A stretch of DNA of 64,000 bases from the NCBI GenBank assembly GCA_019671005.1, contig CM033744.1, positions 38,938,022 to 39,002,021 on the forward strand, written 5' to 3'. This DNA comes from Hibiscus mutabilis. Lineage: Eukaryota; Streptophyta; Magnoliopsida; Malvales; Malvaceae. Position 1 is the stretch's first letter. The number at the start of each line of letters is the position of its first letter. The translations under genes and the position numbers were made by a program. Below the pieces are notes generated by a model. That model saw only the letters and a list, made by a program, of their open reading frames with translations. It was not told where the DNA came from and made no database searches. Of this stretch, positions 11,389 through 23,255 are shown piece by piece.

Positions 11389-11787
11389 TTTTCTTGCATT
11401 CTTTAAAAACCTTATGTGCTTTATGCATTCTTTTTTGAGTTGCGTTTTGGACTTATGATTTGGGTTCAGATTCTATATCTTAGATTTGAGCTAATGATTC
11501 AGTCTGTATTTTCATTCTTATTCTCCATCTCTGCCCCTTAACATTTAATGAGGACGTAAATATCTGCAATCACCGACAATGTATGGTATAGTGTTCTCTT
11601 TTTAGAATGGCTTAAAAGAAAAATAAGGGCCTAAATTATATATATTTTCAGATAAAAGAATTTTTTTTTTGTTAAAATTAAGTACTTAAAGTTTACATTG
11701 TTATAATTTTAGATGCTTGATAGTTAATTACTTTAAAAAAATCTGTTAATCAATCAATGTTTGACATGTGGTAATAATTTGATTTTT
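11389..11787. other. Region after the snoRNA cluster
   Basis: I see no further C/D pair with a stem here. It is T-rich at first, then plain AT-rich sequence leading into the retroelement. The 3' end of the snoRNA precursor cannot be fixed. Confidence 0.4.
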
Positions 11788-13077
11788 TTAAATATTTTTC
11801 AATGATTTGATTGCCGCCTCTTGGTTTTGCAATCTCATATCGGTCATGTTAATAAAATCATCAGTTCTTTTTATGAAGTTACTATTTTTAGTCATATAAG
11901 ATTCAGTTTTCAACATAAAAGCATTGAGAGAATTTTTCAAAGAACTAGATGTTGTCGGTTGTTGCTGCGGCAACTGTTGTCATGACATATTCTGCTGGAA
12001 TTCCGATGCTTGTGCATTCTGATTGTTCTAGTTTAGAACATTGTTGGGATTACTCCATGAAAAATTTGGGTGTTTCTTCCAAGCTGGATTATATGTGTTG
12101 GACATCACATTGTTGTTCCGAATCCATTACCTTTACCTCATGTGTGTTGTTTTGTTTCTGCATGTTCTAGACCATCTTGGTTAGAGTGGCCAATTGTGCC
12201 GAAATTGAGTCTGATGATCCCAGTTCATGTATTGTGGCTTGACGTTTAACTCCTCCTCTTCTAGTAGATGAGAATTGATAATCATTCTTGGCAAGCCTGT
12301 TTAGAATTTGCATTGCTTTCTCCGGCTACTTATCTAGGAGTATGCCGTTTATCAAGGCATCTAGCATCATCATTGTTGGTGTATTCATAGCGTTGTAAAA
12401 CATTGTTACTTGTGTCCACACTGGAATCCGTGTAGGGGGCATTTGTGTAGAAGTTCTCTATATCGCTCCCAAGCCTCGTACATGGATTCATCATCTGCCT
12501 GCCGAAAAGAACTAATTTCGTTACGAAGCTTATCAGTCAAATTTTTAGGATTAAATCGAGCAAGGAAATCACAACAAAGATCGGTCCAAGATCCTATTGA
12601 TCTGGCAGAAATACTATTCAATCATGCTTTCGACCTATCCCTCAGTGAATAGGAGAATAATCTTAGTCGTAAAACATCGGGGGTGACTCATTGTATTTTG
12701 AATGAATTGCAAATCTTGAGGAAAGATTTAAGATGTTGTCGTGCATCTTCAGTTGCCGAGCCGCCAAATTGACCAATTGTGTTGATCATATTGAACATCA
12801 CCGGTTTCAACTCAAAGTGGTCGGCTTCAATTTCAGGTGTGACAACTCCTGGGTTGAGTCCTTTAAGATCTTCTTCAAGATAGTCTCGAATAGTTCTGTT
12901 TTGTGCAAGAATCACCCCTCCTCCTGCTGGAACATCCTGATTCATATTGCCGTCTTGATTAGCCATTGCTACTCTTAACCTTTGTCTGAGTCTTTGCAAG
13001 GTTCGTTCGATTTTTGGATCAAAGGGGTATTCTGGTGTAATCGGTCTCGCCTTGGTCATATACCAATGCAAAACCAA
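11788..13077 (-). pseudogene. Degraded Ty3/gypsy gag
   Basis: Three broken minus-strand frames follow gag order. Frame 12688-13077 has the N-terminal GQFGGSATEDARQHLKSFL segment, typical of gypsy gag just before the capsid domain. Frame 12406-12621 carries the Retrotrans_gag core (SWTDLCCDFLARFNP, then the NEISSFRQADDESMYEAWER segment). Frame 11788-11973 matches the coiled C-terminal part (RLQNQEAAIKSLKN). Frames are separated by stops. No protease, RT or integrase follows, so most of the element is deleted. The family is probably Tat/Athila-like, judging by the primer site next door. Confidence 0.75.
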
Positions 13078-13150
13078 AGTTTTTTAGCCCTTTGAATCTT
13101 AAACAAGAAAAATAAAAAGTGCAAGAAAATAAAAACAAAGTTGCTATTGC

Positions 13151-13174
13151 CAATCCCCGGCAACGGCGCAAAAA
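13151..13174 (-). other. Primer-binding site of the gypsy element
   Basis: Read on the minus strand this is TTGCGCCGTTGCCGGGGA, one base off the TGGCGCCGTTGCCGGGGA primer site of Tat/Athila-type gypsy elements. It lies just outside gag, where a primer site is expected. Confidence 0.55.
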
Positions 13175-13179
13175 CTTGT

Positions 13180-14500
13180 TGTGCGTAATAAGTGCTCCGC
13201 AATTGTGCAAGTGTACATGTCGCAAGTTATAGTATAAAAGATATCGTCTCCACAGAGATTGATGCCACTTCAAGAAATCAATCTCTTGCATTGTAAAAAG
13301 TAAAAACACAAGTAGGTGATTGTAGGAGTTTTAACTAACAACTAAACTAGAAAGCAATAAAGTAAAAGAAGATCTAATCAAATTAGAGAGAATCTACTAG
13401 GTTATCGTGAGTTGAGGTGTGATAGCCGATTCGATCGTCGTGGTAAAAGAGTGTAAGGGCAACTCAGTTGCCGTTGCAACTTGCACAGCGGGGTTGCCTT
13501 GGCAACTAATCGATGGTTGCTTGGGCAACTACTTGGGCGGCTGGGTAGCAACTTCAGGTTCGGCGGAGCGTTTTTTAACGGTTTCTTCTTATCCCTAAGA
13601 CGAAACTCTAGCTAATTGTGCATGCCTTGATAATACATCCCTGCGTGAATCAAGGGTGAAAAACAACCAATCTTGCGCTCCTCTTATCCGTTGAAATCCT
13701 TAACTTATTCCTAAGCCAGATTAATCTTCACCATCAATAGATTGAATAAAGACCATATTCATTCGTTTCTTGAATCTAACTCTCCTGATGTTAGATAAAT
13801 AGATGGAGTTACGAGATCCTCTTCCAATTCACTCGCAAATAAGAATAAAAACAAAAAAATGAGTAAACCTTGAATTGAAAGTGCAAACTGTTATTATCTA
13901 AACAAAATCCAATTGTTTCTCACAACCACAAAACACAATAACCTTATCCAAATAGATTTAGTTCATGGCTAGGTTCCAAAGAAACACAAAACAAAGAATT
14001 CTTAACATAAACCTAATTGAACAAGAAAGAAAAAGATGAAGAATGGTTGAAGCCTTGTCGAAATCTCTCATTGCTCTTGTCCAAATCTCCCCCTTTTCTC
14101 CCTTTGGAGTTGACGGCTTGGTCCTCAGTTTATAGGGCTAGGTCAGTTTTTTTTGAGGAGGAAGTTAAGTTGGAATTAAATACTTTTAAAGAATATAATT
14201 CTTTATTATATTTAAATTCCTTTTAAATCTTCTCATATCTTCTTGGGATTTAATTTCTCTTTAACCTCTTCATGGAAATCAAACTCCTTTGGGATTTAAT
14301 TTTGCTCTACGTCATCTTGGGCTTATCTAGTCATCAATTTCGACTGTCATATCATCTTATCCTTTATCGAAAATTGCCCTGGCAACTAGTTCGGCATCTC
14401 CTTCATGCATTGCCCTGGCAACTGGTTCTAGCCTTGCTTTGGCAAGTGATTCTGCACACATACAAAAACACACCAAAGCTGTATCTTTTTCCACAAAATT
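13180..14500 (-). mobile_element. LTR-like part of the gypsy element
   Basis: The DNA beyond the primer site should be the 5' LTR of this minus-strand element. It is rich in GGCAACT/AGTTGCC motifs, clustered at about 13455-13560 and again at 14375-14450. A TGTG start on the minus strand near 14460-14497 is plausible. Boundaries are approximate and no second LTR or target duplication was found. A frame at 14017-14226 is judged chance. Confidence 0.45.
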
Positions 14501-14645
14501 AAGCAAAATATGAAATCAAGCTTGTCCACCAAAGAAACAATGCAAACATGCATGAATGACTAATAATACAACTAATATGAGCCTAAGTCTAGCATTAATA
14601 TGAATAAAAAGGGTGAATAAAATAGTACTTTTAGACACTTAACAC

Positions 14646-15155
14646 CGTGCTTTCTCCTGATTAACCACAACTCTATGTTCTATGCTTTTGTATTCTCCAA
14701 TGCTCATAATCTGCATTTTATAATCATAACATCTGTTTAGTCTTTGCTAAGGCAGTCTTTGCTAAGGCACATTATATATACTATCCATCATGTCTAAGTC
14801 CATGTAGCTTCAAATATTGTTATATTACCTCGATCATGTCGCCAATATTCATGATCAATGCACTAGGGATGAGTTTAACCAGCACCCATTTGTCATTTTT
14901 CTTGATTTGTAATCCCTTGACCTCATTCACTTGAAGCAATAGTGTTACGGCTGTAGCATTAGAGTGTGGAGATGCACCAAGAACCTTGTTTGCCTCTGCA
15001 CAGGGTGGATAATAGTTCATTCTTATTCCCTATGTTACATCCTCAAAAAAGCTCGAAAGCATCTCAGGGTCGATCCCTAGGTTCTTGGCGATCCACTTCA
15101 CGAGTTGAATTATAAGCTTATGCAACTCCATTGAGTACTTCTCCAAGGTTTCCCT
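14646..15155 (-). pseudogene. SRG1-like 2OG/Fe(II) dioxygenase, degraded copy A
   Basis: Positions 14828-15155 correspond to exon 3 of the intact neighbours (YYPPCAEANKVLGASPHSNATA). Positions 14646-14718 hold a truncated piece of exon 4. The iron-site HxD has become HSN. An in-frame TAG sits six codons before MNYYPPC, at about 15030. Exons 1 and 2 are missing and exon 4 is cut at the gypsy side. It is not functional. Confidence 0.75.
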
Positions 15156-15436
15156 GAAAACAGCTCGAGGCAGGCCAAATTACGAACCAATAGAAAATCA
15201 GAGAAATAAGAGAAAAATAATAAGAAAACAGAATCAGAAACTGCTGAAATTGTCATTCTAGAAAGGTGCATACCCAACAACATAATCTTAGACTAACTTA
15301 AACCATAAGGTAGAACGATACATGTAAACCGACAAAATGAGACACAACATGTTATTGACTAGTTTATTCAGAATATCTATCTTATTCAAGTATTTAACAT
15401 GGACAAAGTTGTGATAAACTTAACTAAGATTCTGAA

Positions 15437-15910
15437 CTAGAGCTTCATTTTTCTTATCAGAAATTTCCCGTCATGTTTGCTGGTCCTATTCTATTTTCGA
15501 AACTCCTCAACCGACACAACCCTATACAGTGCTTTGTTCGTCTCAACAAGATCATGCAAATGACCAACCTGCGTTCCAGTTTTTTGGTTGTGAAATGCTG
15601 CAATAGACAGCCGCTCTTTCTCCCGATTAATGACAGCTCTATGTGACACGCTTTTGTATTCTCCATTGCTCATAATCTGTATTTATACAACACCTTGGCT
15701 TACATATTCAAACCCATAAAATATAAGTTTATGACTCTATGTAGCTCCAAATATTTGTTATATTAGTATTACCTCAAGCACGTCTCTGATATTGATGATG
15801 AATGCACCCAGGATGGGCTTAACAGGTACCCAGTTCTGGTCTCTCTTGATTTGTAAACCTTCAACTTCATTCACTTGAAGCAAGAGTGTTAAGGCTGAAG
15901 AATCACTAAT
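15437..15910 (-). pseudogene. SRG1-like dioxygenase, degraded copy B
   Basis: Exon 4 lies at 15437-15675 (SNGEYKSVSHRAVINREKER and following) and keeps the distal His and the RxS motif, but a stop falls after VEEFRK. Part of exon 3 lies at 15772-15910 and ends abruptly at the copia relic, about where the HxD codons should be. It is oriented like the other copies and lies upstream of copy A. Confidence 0.72.
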
Positions 15911-15912
15911 TC

Positions 15913-18694
15913 TCACGTATGATTTTACATGATGGAATCAATTTCACTCTTGATAGTATATTTTCAAAAAGTGCTTTTAGATAAGCGTATAGCTTCACTA
16001 TAAGTTTGAGGTTCAGTCTCTATCATATAGGTTAAGAAATCTGATCCAAAAGATTTTTCAGCCCTTGCTCTTTTACTTCTTATTGGCTCTGCCTCGACTT
16101 CAACCTCTTGTTAAGAGTCTTGACTATCAATAGTCTCTAAAGTTCATTTCTTTGAACTTGATCCAACTTCCCCAGTCTTACAAGGGAATATATTTTCAAA
16201 GAACGAGACATTTTTAGATTATAATATCATATTCTTTTGAGTTTCAAGATTCTTTGATTCATACACAAGAAACCGATATGGATTGTTGTGGTGTGCATAA
16301 CCAATGAAAATACAATCCACTGTTTTAAGACTTATCTTTATTTGTTTTGGTAAAGGAACTATTACCTTTGCAAGACACCCTACATTGTGCTATCATCAAT
16401 GAAGGTAATAAAATATTTATTTCCTCCTCTAGTTTGAATAAACTTTAAGTCACAAATATCACTATGTATTAGATCAAGTGGTTCAATATTCCTTTTAACG
16501 GATTGAAATGAAGACCTTGTTAGTTTTGCCTCAATACATGTTCCACATTTATCATTATAATTAATGTGAAATGAAAGAATGTGCTCTAAGTCAATTAATC
16601 TACATAAAATATTATAATTAACATGTTTGACCCGACCATGCCATAAATTAAATGGCTCAAGCATATAAACAGAAGAAGAAACATTATTCTTATTCATATT
16701 ATTAGCTTTTACAGAGATAGCATTGAGTTTCCACATATCATTTAATACATATCCCTTTCCCACAAAGGTTTCCCCTTTTGACAAAACTAACTTCTGGGAT
16801 TCAAATACCATCCTAAAGCTGTACACACTTAGGAGGGTTCTGGAAACAAGGTTCTTTCGTATGTCAGGTACATATAACACATTTTGAAGTTTTAACTCTT
16901 TTTCTAAAGTCATCTTCAAAATCACAGTACCTTTTTCCTTAATCTTGGAAGTTGCAGCGTTGCCCATATAGAGCTTCTCTCCTTTCTCACAAGGAATCAA
17001 TTCAGCAAAGGAGTCCTTGTCACAACAAATATGGCGTGTGGCACCAATATCAAGCCACTATTCTCTTGGATTTGAATCAACTAAGTTGACCTCAGAAATC
17101 ACAACACAGAGGTCAAGTTTAAATACTTCCTTAAAAATGTTTTTCCATAACATTGGCCTCGTTTGTTCTAACCCTCTTTAAAAGCCTACATTTTGATGAC
17201 ATGTGTCACGTCTTAATGCAATTAAAGCATTTTTCTTAGAATTTTGAGTTCTTGAAAACACCACCTTTTGGTCTTAGTTTAGACTCAATGTGAGAATGTT
17301 TTATTTTCTTGGAGTCTTTCTTAACTTTCACTATGTTTGCTTTAGCAAAGTTAAGATTGATGACTTGTTTAGCCTTTTAGCCGCGCCTCAATTGTCTTCT
17401 TCAATCCGAAGTCTAACAATCAGGGCTTCCACTATCATTTCTTTTCTCTTGTGCTTAAGATAGTTTTAGAAGTCATCCAATGCAGGGGTAAGCTTTTCAA
17501 TAATGGTTGCCACCTGAAAGGATTCACTTATAACCATTCCTTCTGCGAGAATACCATAAATGACCAGTTGAAATTGTTGCACTTGATTTACAACATTTTT
17601 AGAATTAACCATTACAAAATTTTAAAAAATTGACAACTAAAAATTTCTTAGCACCAACATCTTCAGTTTTGTATTTATGGTCCAGTGATTCCCATAATTC
17701 TTTAGCCGTTTTCTTAATTCTTAATACTTCATAAAGTCCATCAAATAAGTCGTGCAAGATGTAGTTATGTCATAAGAAATTAGAGTTGTTCCGTGCTTCG
17801 ACAATGATGAAGGCAGTAATAGCATCTTCCACATCTTCTTTAAAAACATAAGGATCTTCCTTCAAATATTTTTCCATATTCAGCATGATCAAATAGAAGA
17901 ACATCTTTTGTTGTAATGTTTTAAAATTCTCTCCAGTAAATTTTGTGGGCTTTTCATTGTCATCTATATTCATAGGTAAAGTTTGGCTTGTAGCCTTAGC
18001 CTGAGCAGCGACAATCGTCTTAGCCTTTGAATTGGATAAGTTGTTTGACGTATGGGATATTTTTCTGTATTCAGAACTAAGAACAAGAATCAACAAATAA
18101 ATTAAAATCTGAAACAAAGTTACGGTAGTAATCTGTACGCCTTAAATTAAAACTACAATAAATAATATGCCTTAAGATGTTAGAAAAATATAGTAATAAT
18201 GTAATAATAACAAAAATAATAAAATACAATGTACTAATAGTAACGAAATAGAGTACCAGTAACCATACATAATTAGAATCAGAATGAGAATTTTGTTGAG
18301 GCTTGTATGAATAGTTTTCGTAAGATAGATTCATCATCTTCTTGGTGCTTTGTGTAACGTTGGACGTCGGTCTCCCAGGATACAACAACAAACGATCACC
18401 GCAGTAAGCACAACAACAGTGAATAGTCGAACACAATCTTGTCTTTCTCTATCACCAAAAAGGAAAAGAAAATTTGGAAGGATCTTTTTTCTAAATCAGA
18501 AACTTTTAAGTTTGGAAGGAATCTTATTTTCAAAAGTTGATGTGCAAAATGAGTCACAACAACTCCGTTGATGAAAAGATTAAATCGTTTGATGAAAAGA
18601 TTAAACCTTTTGATAGAAAGATTTGTTGAAAAGTTAATAGATATGATTGAATGTATGCAACTTTTAAACCAATAATTAATAAGTCTATTCAACA
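15913..18694 (-). mobile_element. Degraded Ty1/copia retrotransposon
   Basis: Minus-strand order is LTR (about 18330-18694, starting TGTTGAATAG), then a gag fragment at 17770-18117 (NEKPTKFTGENFKTLQQKMFFYL, the UBN2-type gag core), then a degenerate zinc-knuckle region near 17150-17240. A pre-integrase/integrase frame follows at 16380-17000, with KLQNVLYVPDIRKNL, FNLWHGRVKHVN, a C-x2-C start (KCGTC) and HSDICDLKF. RT and RNase H are missing. The left end abuts dioxygenase copy B without a recognisable LTR, so this end is a deletion or rearrangement junction. Confidence 0.75.
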
Positions 18695-18784
18695 AGTGAC
18701 ATCACTTATTATTAACATTTCTATTCACCATGTGACATATTTTATTATCAATGTTATTCAAACAATATATATTATTTTTCCAAT

Positions 18785-18975
18785 AGTATCTCCTCACCCG
18801 ATACTCGTAAGCTGAGTTAAGCGGAAATTTCCGATCAGCATTCCATCTCCATCCCGGGAAATCCACGGTTTGTGCCATCAAAGGGTGCTTTGTGGCAGCA
18901 ATTCTATGCAAGATTGGTTGCGGGAGCATATGTACCATTTCAGGTCATTTCCATTCGCCATCTACATCGAGCAGC
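18785..18975 (-). pseudogene. LINE reverse-transcriptase fragment
   Basis: The minus strand reads ILHRIAATKHPLMAQTVD, then FPGWRWNADRKFPLNSAYEYR. This is the pattern just before the zf-RVT domain of plant LINE polyproteins (a W-rich stretch, a D/N-x-K-F turn, and S-A-Y). It is short and without flanking LINE sequence. Confidence 0.45.
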
Positions 18976-19079
18976 GATGCAGCATTTACTCTAAAAATTA
19001 TAAACTATAATTATAAAAAGTTAAAGTTGTTAGAATGATGTTTATCCTAGGAGATTCGGATTTAAATTGCTTTGTCTGT

Positions 19080-20950
19080 ATGAACCAAACTGAAGTTTGC
19101 TGACATAATGACAACTTAAGGCAAACAATAGAAATTCTGAGTAATCTTTCATGGTTATCTTCAAGCTCATATACGGAAATCATCGAACAATGCTTCTCGG
19201 TTCTCATATGGCAACATCATCAAGAGCAGATTCTCCAACAACATTAAGATAAATTCCAGTGACTACTCCACAGAACAATATGAACAAGTTATTACGTTTT
19301 CACCCAACAATTAATAGCTGAAATTCTGGATCAATATAACTACATTTTCTTTCCCTTCTTTGTACCGAGTGGTATAGACAGAGAATTCACTACTTTATAC
19401 AGAACCTGTCTTTATTTAAGTATTTAACACGGACAAAGAGGTGATAAAGTCTTCACTAGAGCTTCATTTTTCTTATCATAAATTTCCCATCTTGTTTTCT
19501 GATCACCTTCATTCTCCGGAACTCCTCAATCGGTACAGTCCTATACAGTGCTTTGTTCGTCTTAACAAGATCTTGCAGAGGACCAATCTGAGTTCCCATA
19601 TTTTGATTGTGAAATGATGCAATTGACATACACTCTTTCTCCGGATTAACCACAGCTCTATGTTCTATGCTTTTGTATTCTCCATTGCTCAAAATCTGCA
19701 TTTATATAACATCTTGGCTTAGAGCCACATTACATATACATCCCATCAAGTATAGGTCTATGTAGGATGTAGCTTCAAATATTTGTTATGTTACCTCAAG
19801 CACGTCTCCGATATTGACTGTAAATGCTCCTGGGATGGGTTTAACAGGTACCCATTTCTGGTTTCTCTTGATTTGTAATCCTTCAACTTCATTCGCGTGA
19901 AGCAAGATTGTTAAGACTGTAGCATCAGAGCGTGGAGATGGACCAAGAACCTTGCCTGCCTCTGCACAGGGTGGATAATAGTTCATTTTTATTGCTTGTA
20001 TTTCGTTATCGAGAAGGCTTAAAAGCATCTCAGGATCTGTCCCCAGGTTCTTGGCAATCAGCTTCGTGAGGCGAATCATAACCTTATGCAACTCCATTAT
20101 GTACTTGTCCAAGTTTGCCCTGAAAACAGCTCAAGTTATGGTTGTGAAGTTGAAGGATTCATTATACCTGAATGAAGGGGGATTGGTCGGCCAGAATTTA
20201 GTATCTCTCAAGGGCACAGGCAGGCCAAAAAGGAAGAGCATGTCGCTCCAATCAAGCTTCTGGTCTTCTGATACAACAAAGACTTGGCCATAGCCTTCGG
20301 TGTGATTCGGTACCTGTGCACAAACCATCTTCTCCTCCAAAGGCAAGTTGAAGAACTCTTGTGCGTCCGTCTTCATCTTCTCCATCACTTCATCTGCTAC
20401 CCCATGATTGATTATCTGTTTCACCCATCAAATAAAAATGAACTACTTAGTCCCTTTAGGTAGTAAAAAAAAGGTTACTGTCCATTGAGAGTTGCGGTTA
20501 GATTAGTTACCTGGAAGAAACCCCAGTCTTTGCAGGCGAAATGGAGTTTTTCCTGTTCATCATCATGATCTAGCTTGCTCATGTCAATTACAGGAATCTG
20601 CAGAGACTCCTCTGTGGAAACCACATCGGATTCGACCTCGGGTCTGATGTATCTGGATGGGATGTTCTTGGGGTTCTTGGACGCAAGAGTTTGGACATTC
20701 TCAACAGGTAAATAGCGAAATTTCTCGAACTCAACTATACTCTGCACCATTGTTTCCATTGCTGTAAAGCTATCTCTCAAGTTCTGATGTGAGAAAATTT
20801 TGATGTCTGTTTATAGCATTGTAAAGTTAATGCGTTAGGTAATTTCTTGTTCAGCATTTTCAATTGCTAAAATACAAACACTCCCAAATCATTTTGTCCT
20901 TTTACATGAATTATTGAAAAACTTACCCTTATTATTATTATTTTTTCAAA
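19080..20950 (-). repeat. Dioxygenase duplication unit, copy C
   Basis: This unit is collinear with 22872-24960, including about 375 bp beyond the stop codon and about 190 bp before the start. The shared downstream edge begins GAACCAAACTGAAGTTTGC (19080; 22877). Offset between units is about 3.8 kb, same direction. Confidence 0.75.
19456..20759 (-). CDS. SRG1-like 2OG/Fe(II) dioxygenase, active site altered
   Basis: Family: plant DOXC-type soluble oxygenases (SRG1, codeine O-demethylase and norcoclaurine synthase-like). Exons on the minus strand: 20759-20511, 20415-20168, 20119-19795, 19695-19456. All joins are GT-AG and give 353 residues, normal length. The N-terminal DIOX_N domain covers about 50-150 (QIPVIDM, WGFFQIINHGV) and the 2OG-Fe(II) domain about 205-310 (MNYYPPC at 211-217). 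Two catalytic positions are changed. HxD is Arg-229/Asp-231 instead of His/Asp. The 2OG-binding RxS is Cys-296/Ser-298 instead of Arg/Ser. His-286 remains. The neighbour at 23256-24724 has the normal residues. The frame is otherwise open, so it may be a recent non-enzymatic derivative or a pseudogene. The start METMVQ matches the neighbour; an upstream ATG at 20780 would add seven residues. Confidence 0.82.
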
Positions 20951-21080
20951 GCTTGTCGACCCCAAATCTGTTGAAATCTATAATGGACCCTGCATTAATG
21001 CACTATGATTAGGACGGGTCCCAATCACTAGGGAAGAACGATTTAATGCAATTATTTTTACATCAAATTGTTTCTTCGTA

Positions 21081-21178
21081 CAGTGCTGTATGTGTCCTAA
21101 TTAGATTCGGCAATGGACGAATGGACCCCTTTTGGATTGTGAAATGCTGCAATTGACACCCGCTCTATGTTATATGCT
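21081..21178 (-). pseudogene. Dioxygenase exon-4 remnant
   Basis: CAGTGCTGTATGTG, then GGATTGTGAAATGCTGCAATTG and CGCTCTATG follow the order of exon 4 in the intact genes, with gaps. It lies upstream of copy C, so it is left from another decayed unit. Confidence 0.5.
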
Positions 21179-21584
21179 ATTTTTACGGGAAGCTTAAAGT
21201 TTCTAGTTTTAAGTTTATGGTTTAGAGTTTAAGGGTTTATAGTTCTGGATCATAGTTAGAATTTAAGGTTTATGGTTTAGAGTCTAAGGGTTTATGGTTC
21301 TGGATCATAGTTAGAATTTAAGGTTTATGGTTAAAATTTAAGATTTAGGTTTTAGGATAATATGGTGAGAGATTTAAGTTTTAACTTTTAAACTATAAAT
21401 TCTAATCATAAATCCCATTCTAATCATAACCCATAAACCCTAAATTTAAACCCTTAAACTCTACCCCTAAATTGAATATCTATACCTTGAAACTAAGACG
21501 TACGTAGAAACTTTAGTTTCCACTACCAGTGTATAAAATAATTACCCTTATTTAATAAATATTCATATTAGAAAAAAGTAAGGT

Positions 21585-21790
21585 CATATTTTGACACACA
21601 AATTGTATAAAAAAATTACACATCCCTTCATATTTAAACTATAAAATTTAAAACATAAGTCTCTAACCCTAACCCTAACCCTAACACCCTAAATAATAAA
21701 CTCTAAACCTTAAACTTTAAATTCTAACCATAAATGCTAAATTCTATATCCTACAACCTAAACCCCTAAACTCTTCATATTTAAGCTTTA
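21585..21790. repeat. Repeat with telomere-like tract, family A
   Basis: The block TTGACACACAAATTGTATAAA, then CATATTTAAACTATAAAAT, then three CCCTAA units and degenerate CCCTAAA repeats has a close counterpart at 49965-50125. It is therefore a dispersed repeat carrying a telomere-like tract, not a true interstitial telomere. Confidence 0.5.
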
Positions 21791-23255
21791 GAGACTAAAA
21801 CAACTATCATATCAAGCCATGTTTCAATCTTTTTTTCATAGAGTGACTTGTTTGTCACAAAATTTTAATTGAGTGATTCAATTGTTACTTTTAAACAAAA
21901 ATAACCTATTTTCACACAATTTTAATTGAATAATGTTATTCCCCTATATCCTATGACACCCACTCCTTCATAATAAGGGTCTTCCGATAATCTCAGCTTC
22001 CTCTAAAGACCAAACCCTTTGAGAGACATCTTTCACCTTTGAAGTCTTTCGTACAAAGACCATCTAGCTTCGAAATCTTCCCTAAAAAGTTACAAGAGTT
22101 CATCTGAAAGCTACCTCACTATATCCTTCGACTGACTACTATCCTAACAAGACCGACGTCAAAACCACTAGTTTCACCAGTCAAAATCTATTGTCTGACA
22201 TATAGACTTGTCAACCGAGCTAGCACGTTAATAGGTGTCAATCTATCAGGTTTAGACTTGACACTTGTCATCAAAGGTTGTCGAGATAAAAATCGTCTGC
22301 CCCCTAAGTATGCCCCTTCCATGCCTCCACATTAAAAATTAAGTTTATGGTTTAGTGTTTAGGGTCTAGGGTTAGGGCTAATGGTTAGGGTATAGGGAAT
22401 TGAGGGTAGAGTATATTTTTAGGGTGTAGGGTTTAAGATTTAAATTTTAGGTTTAGAATTCAAGATTTAATTTTTTAGTATTTTTAGTATAGGGGCATGA
22501 AATGAGTTATACTTAGGGGCAGAGAATTTTTGTCCGGTTTTCGAGTGCCCTTATTAAATATCTCAAGAAGGGACCGACAAAAGTAAGAAGACACACATGC
22601 ACACTTTCTCCTCTAACCACCAACCATTGTAACTTTCCGCCCAAATTAAAAAGGGTGAACTGCCACAATCACTTCCATCTTAAATTACTCATCAATAAAT
22701 AACAAAATTGTTATTTTTAGAAATAAGTGACTTGTTTATTACTAAACTATAATTAAGTTATCAATTATGTAATTTAAAGTAATTATAATAAAGTTGCAAA
22801 TTTCTTCTCACATAACTATAAAAAGTTCAAAACAAAATACATAAATTTTATTATTATTTTTAAATCATAAATCTCTAGATGAACCAAACTGAAGTTTGCT
22901 GACATAATGACAACTTAAGGCAAACAATAGAAATTCTGAATAACCTTTCACGGTTATCTTCAAGCTCATATACGGAAATCAACGAACAATGCTTCTCGGT
23001 TCTCATATGGCAACATCGTCAAGAGCAGATTCTCCAAGAACATTTAGATGAATTCCAGTAACTACACAGAACCATATGAACAAATTATTGCGTTTTCACC
23101 CAACAACAGCTAAAATTCTCGATCAATATAGCTACATTTTCTTTCTCTTCTTTGTACCGAGTGGTATTGACCGAGAATTGACTACAGGACCTCTGTCTTT
23201 ATTCAAATATTTAACATGGAGAAAGAGGTGATTAAAACTTAACTAAGATTCTGTA

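Larger units (their letters stand above)
20760..22870. other. Spacer between dioxygenase genes: repeats and an exon remnant
   Basis: Positions 20760-20950 are the shared 5' flank. Positions 21175-21480 and 21655-21790 are TTTAGGG/CCCTAAA-type tracts; 21215-21335 contains a near-perfect direct repeat (GGTTTAGAGTYTAAGGGTTTAT and following). Another tract lies at 22325-22480. No gene is seen other than the exon remnant listed separately. Confidence 0.5.

Noticed and set aside
20760..20780. Upstream ATG (MRDSFTA) as the start of the 19456-20759 dioxygenase
   Set aside because: The sister gene has its start at the METMVQ codon and the upstream seven codons are not shared as coding sequence.
21655..21790. 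True interstitial telomere
   Set aside because: Only three exact CCCTAA units occur; the rest is degenerate, and the same context recurs at 49965-50125, so it belongs to a dispersed repeat.
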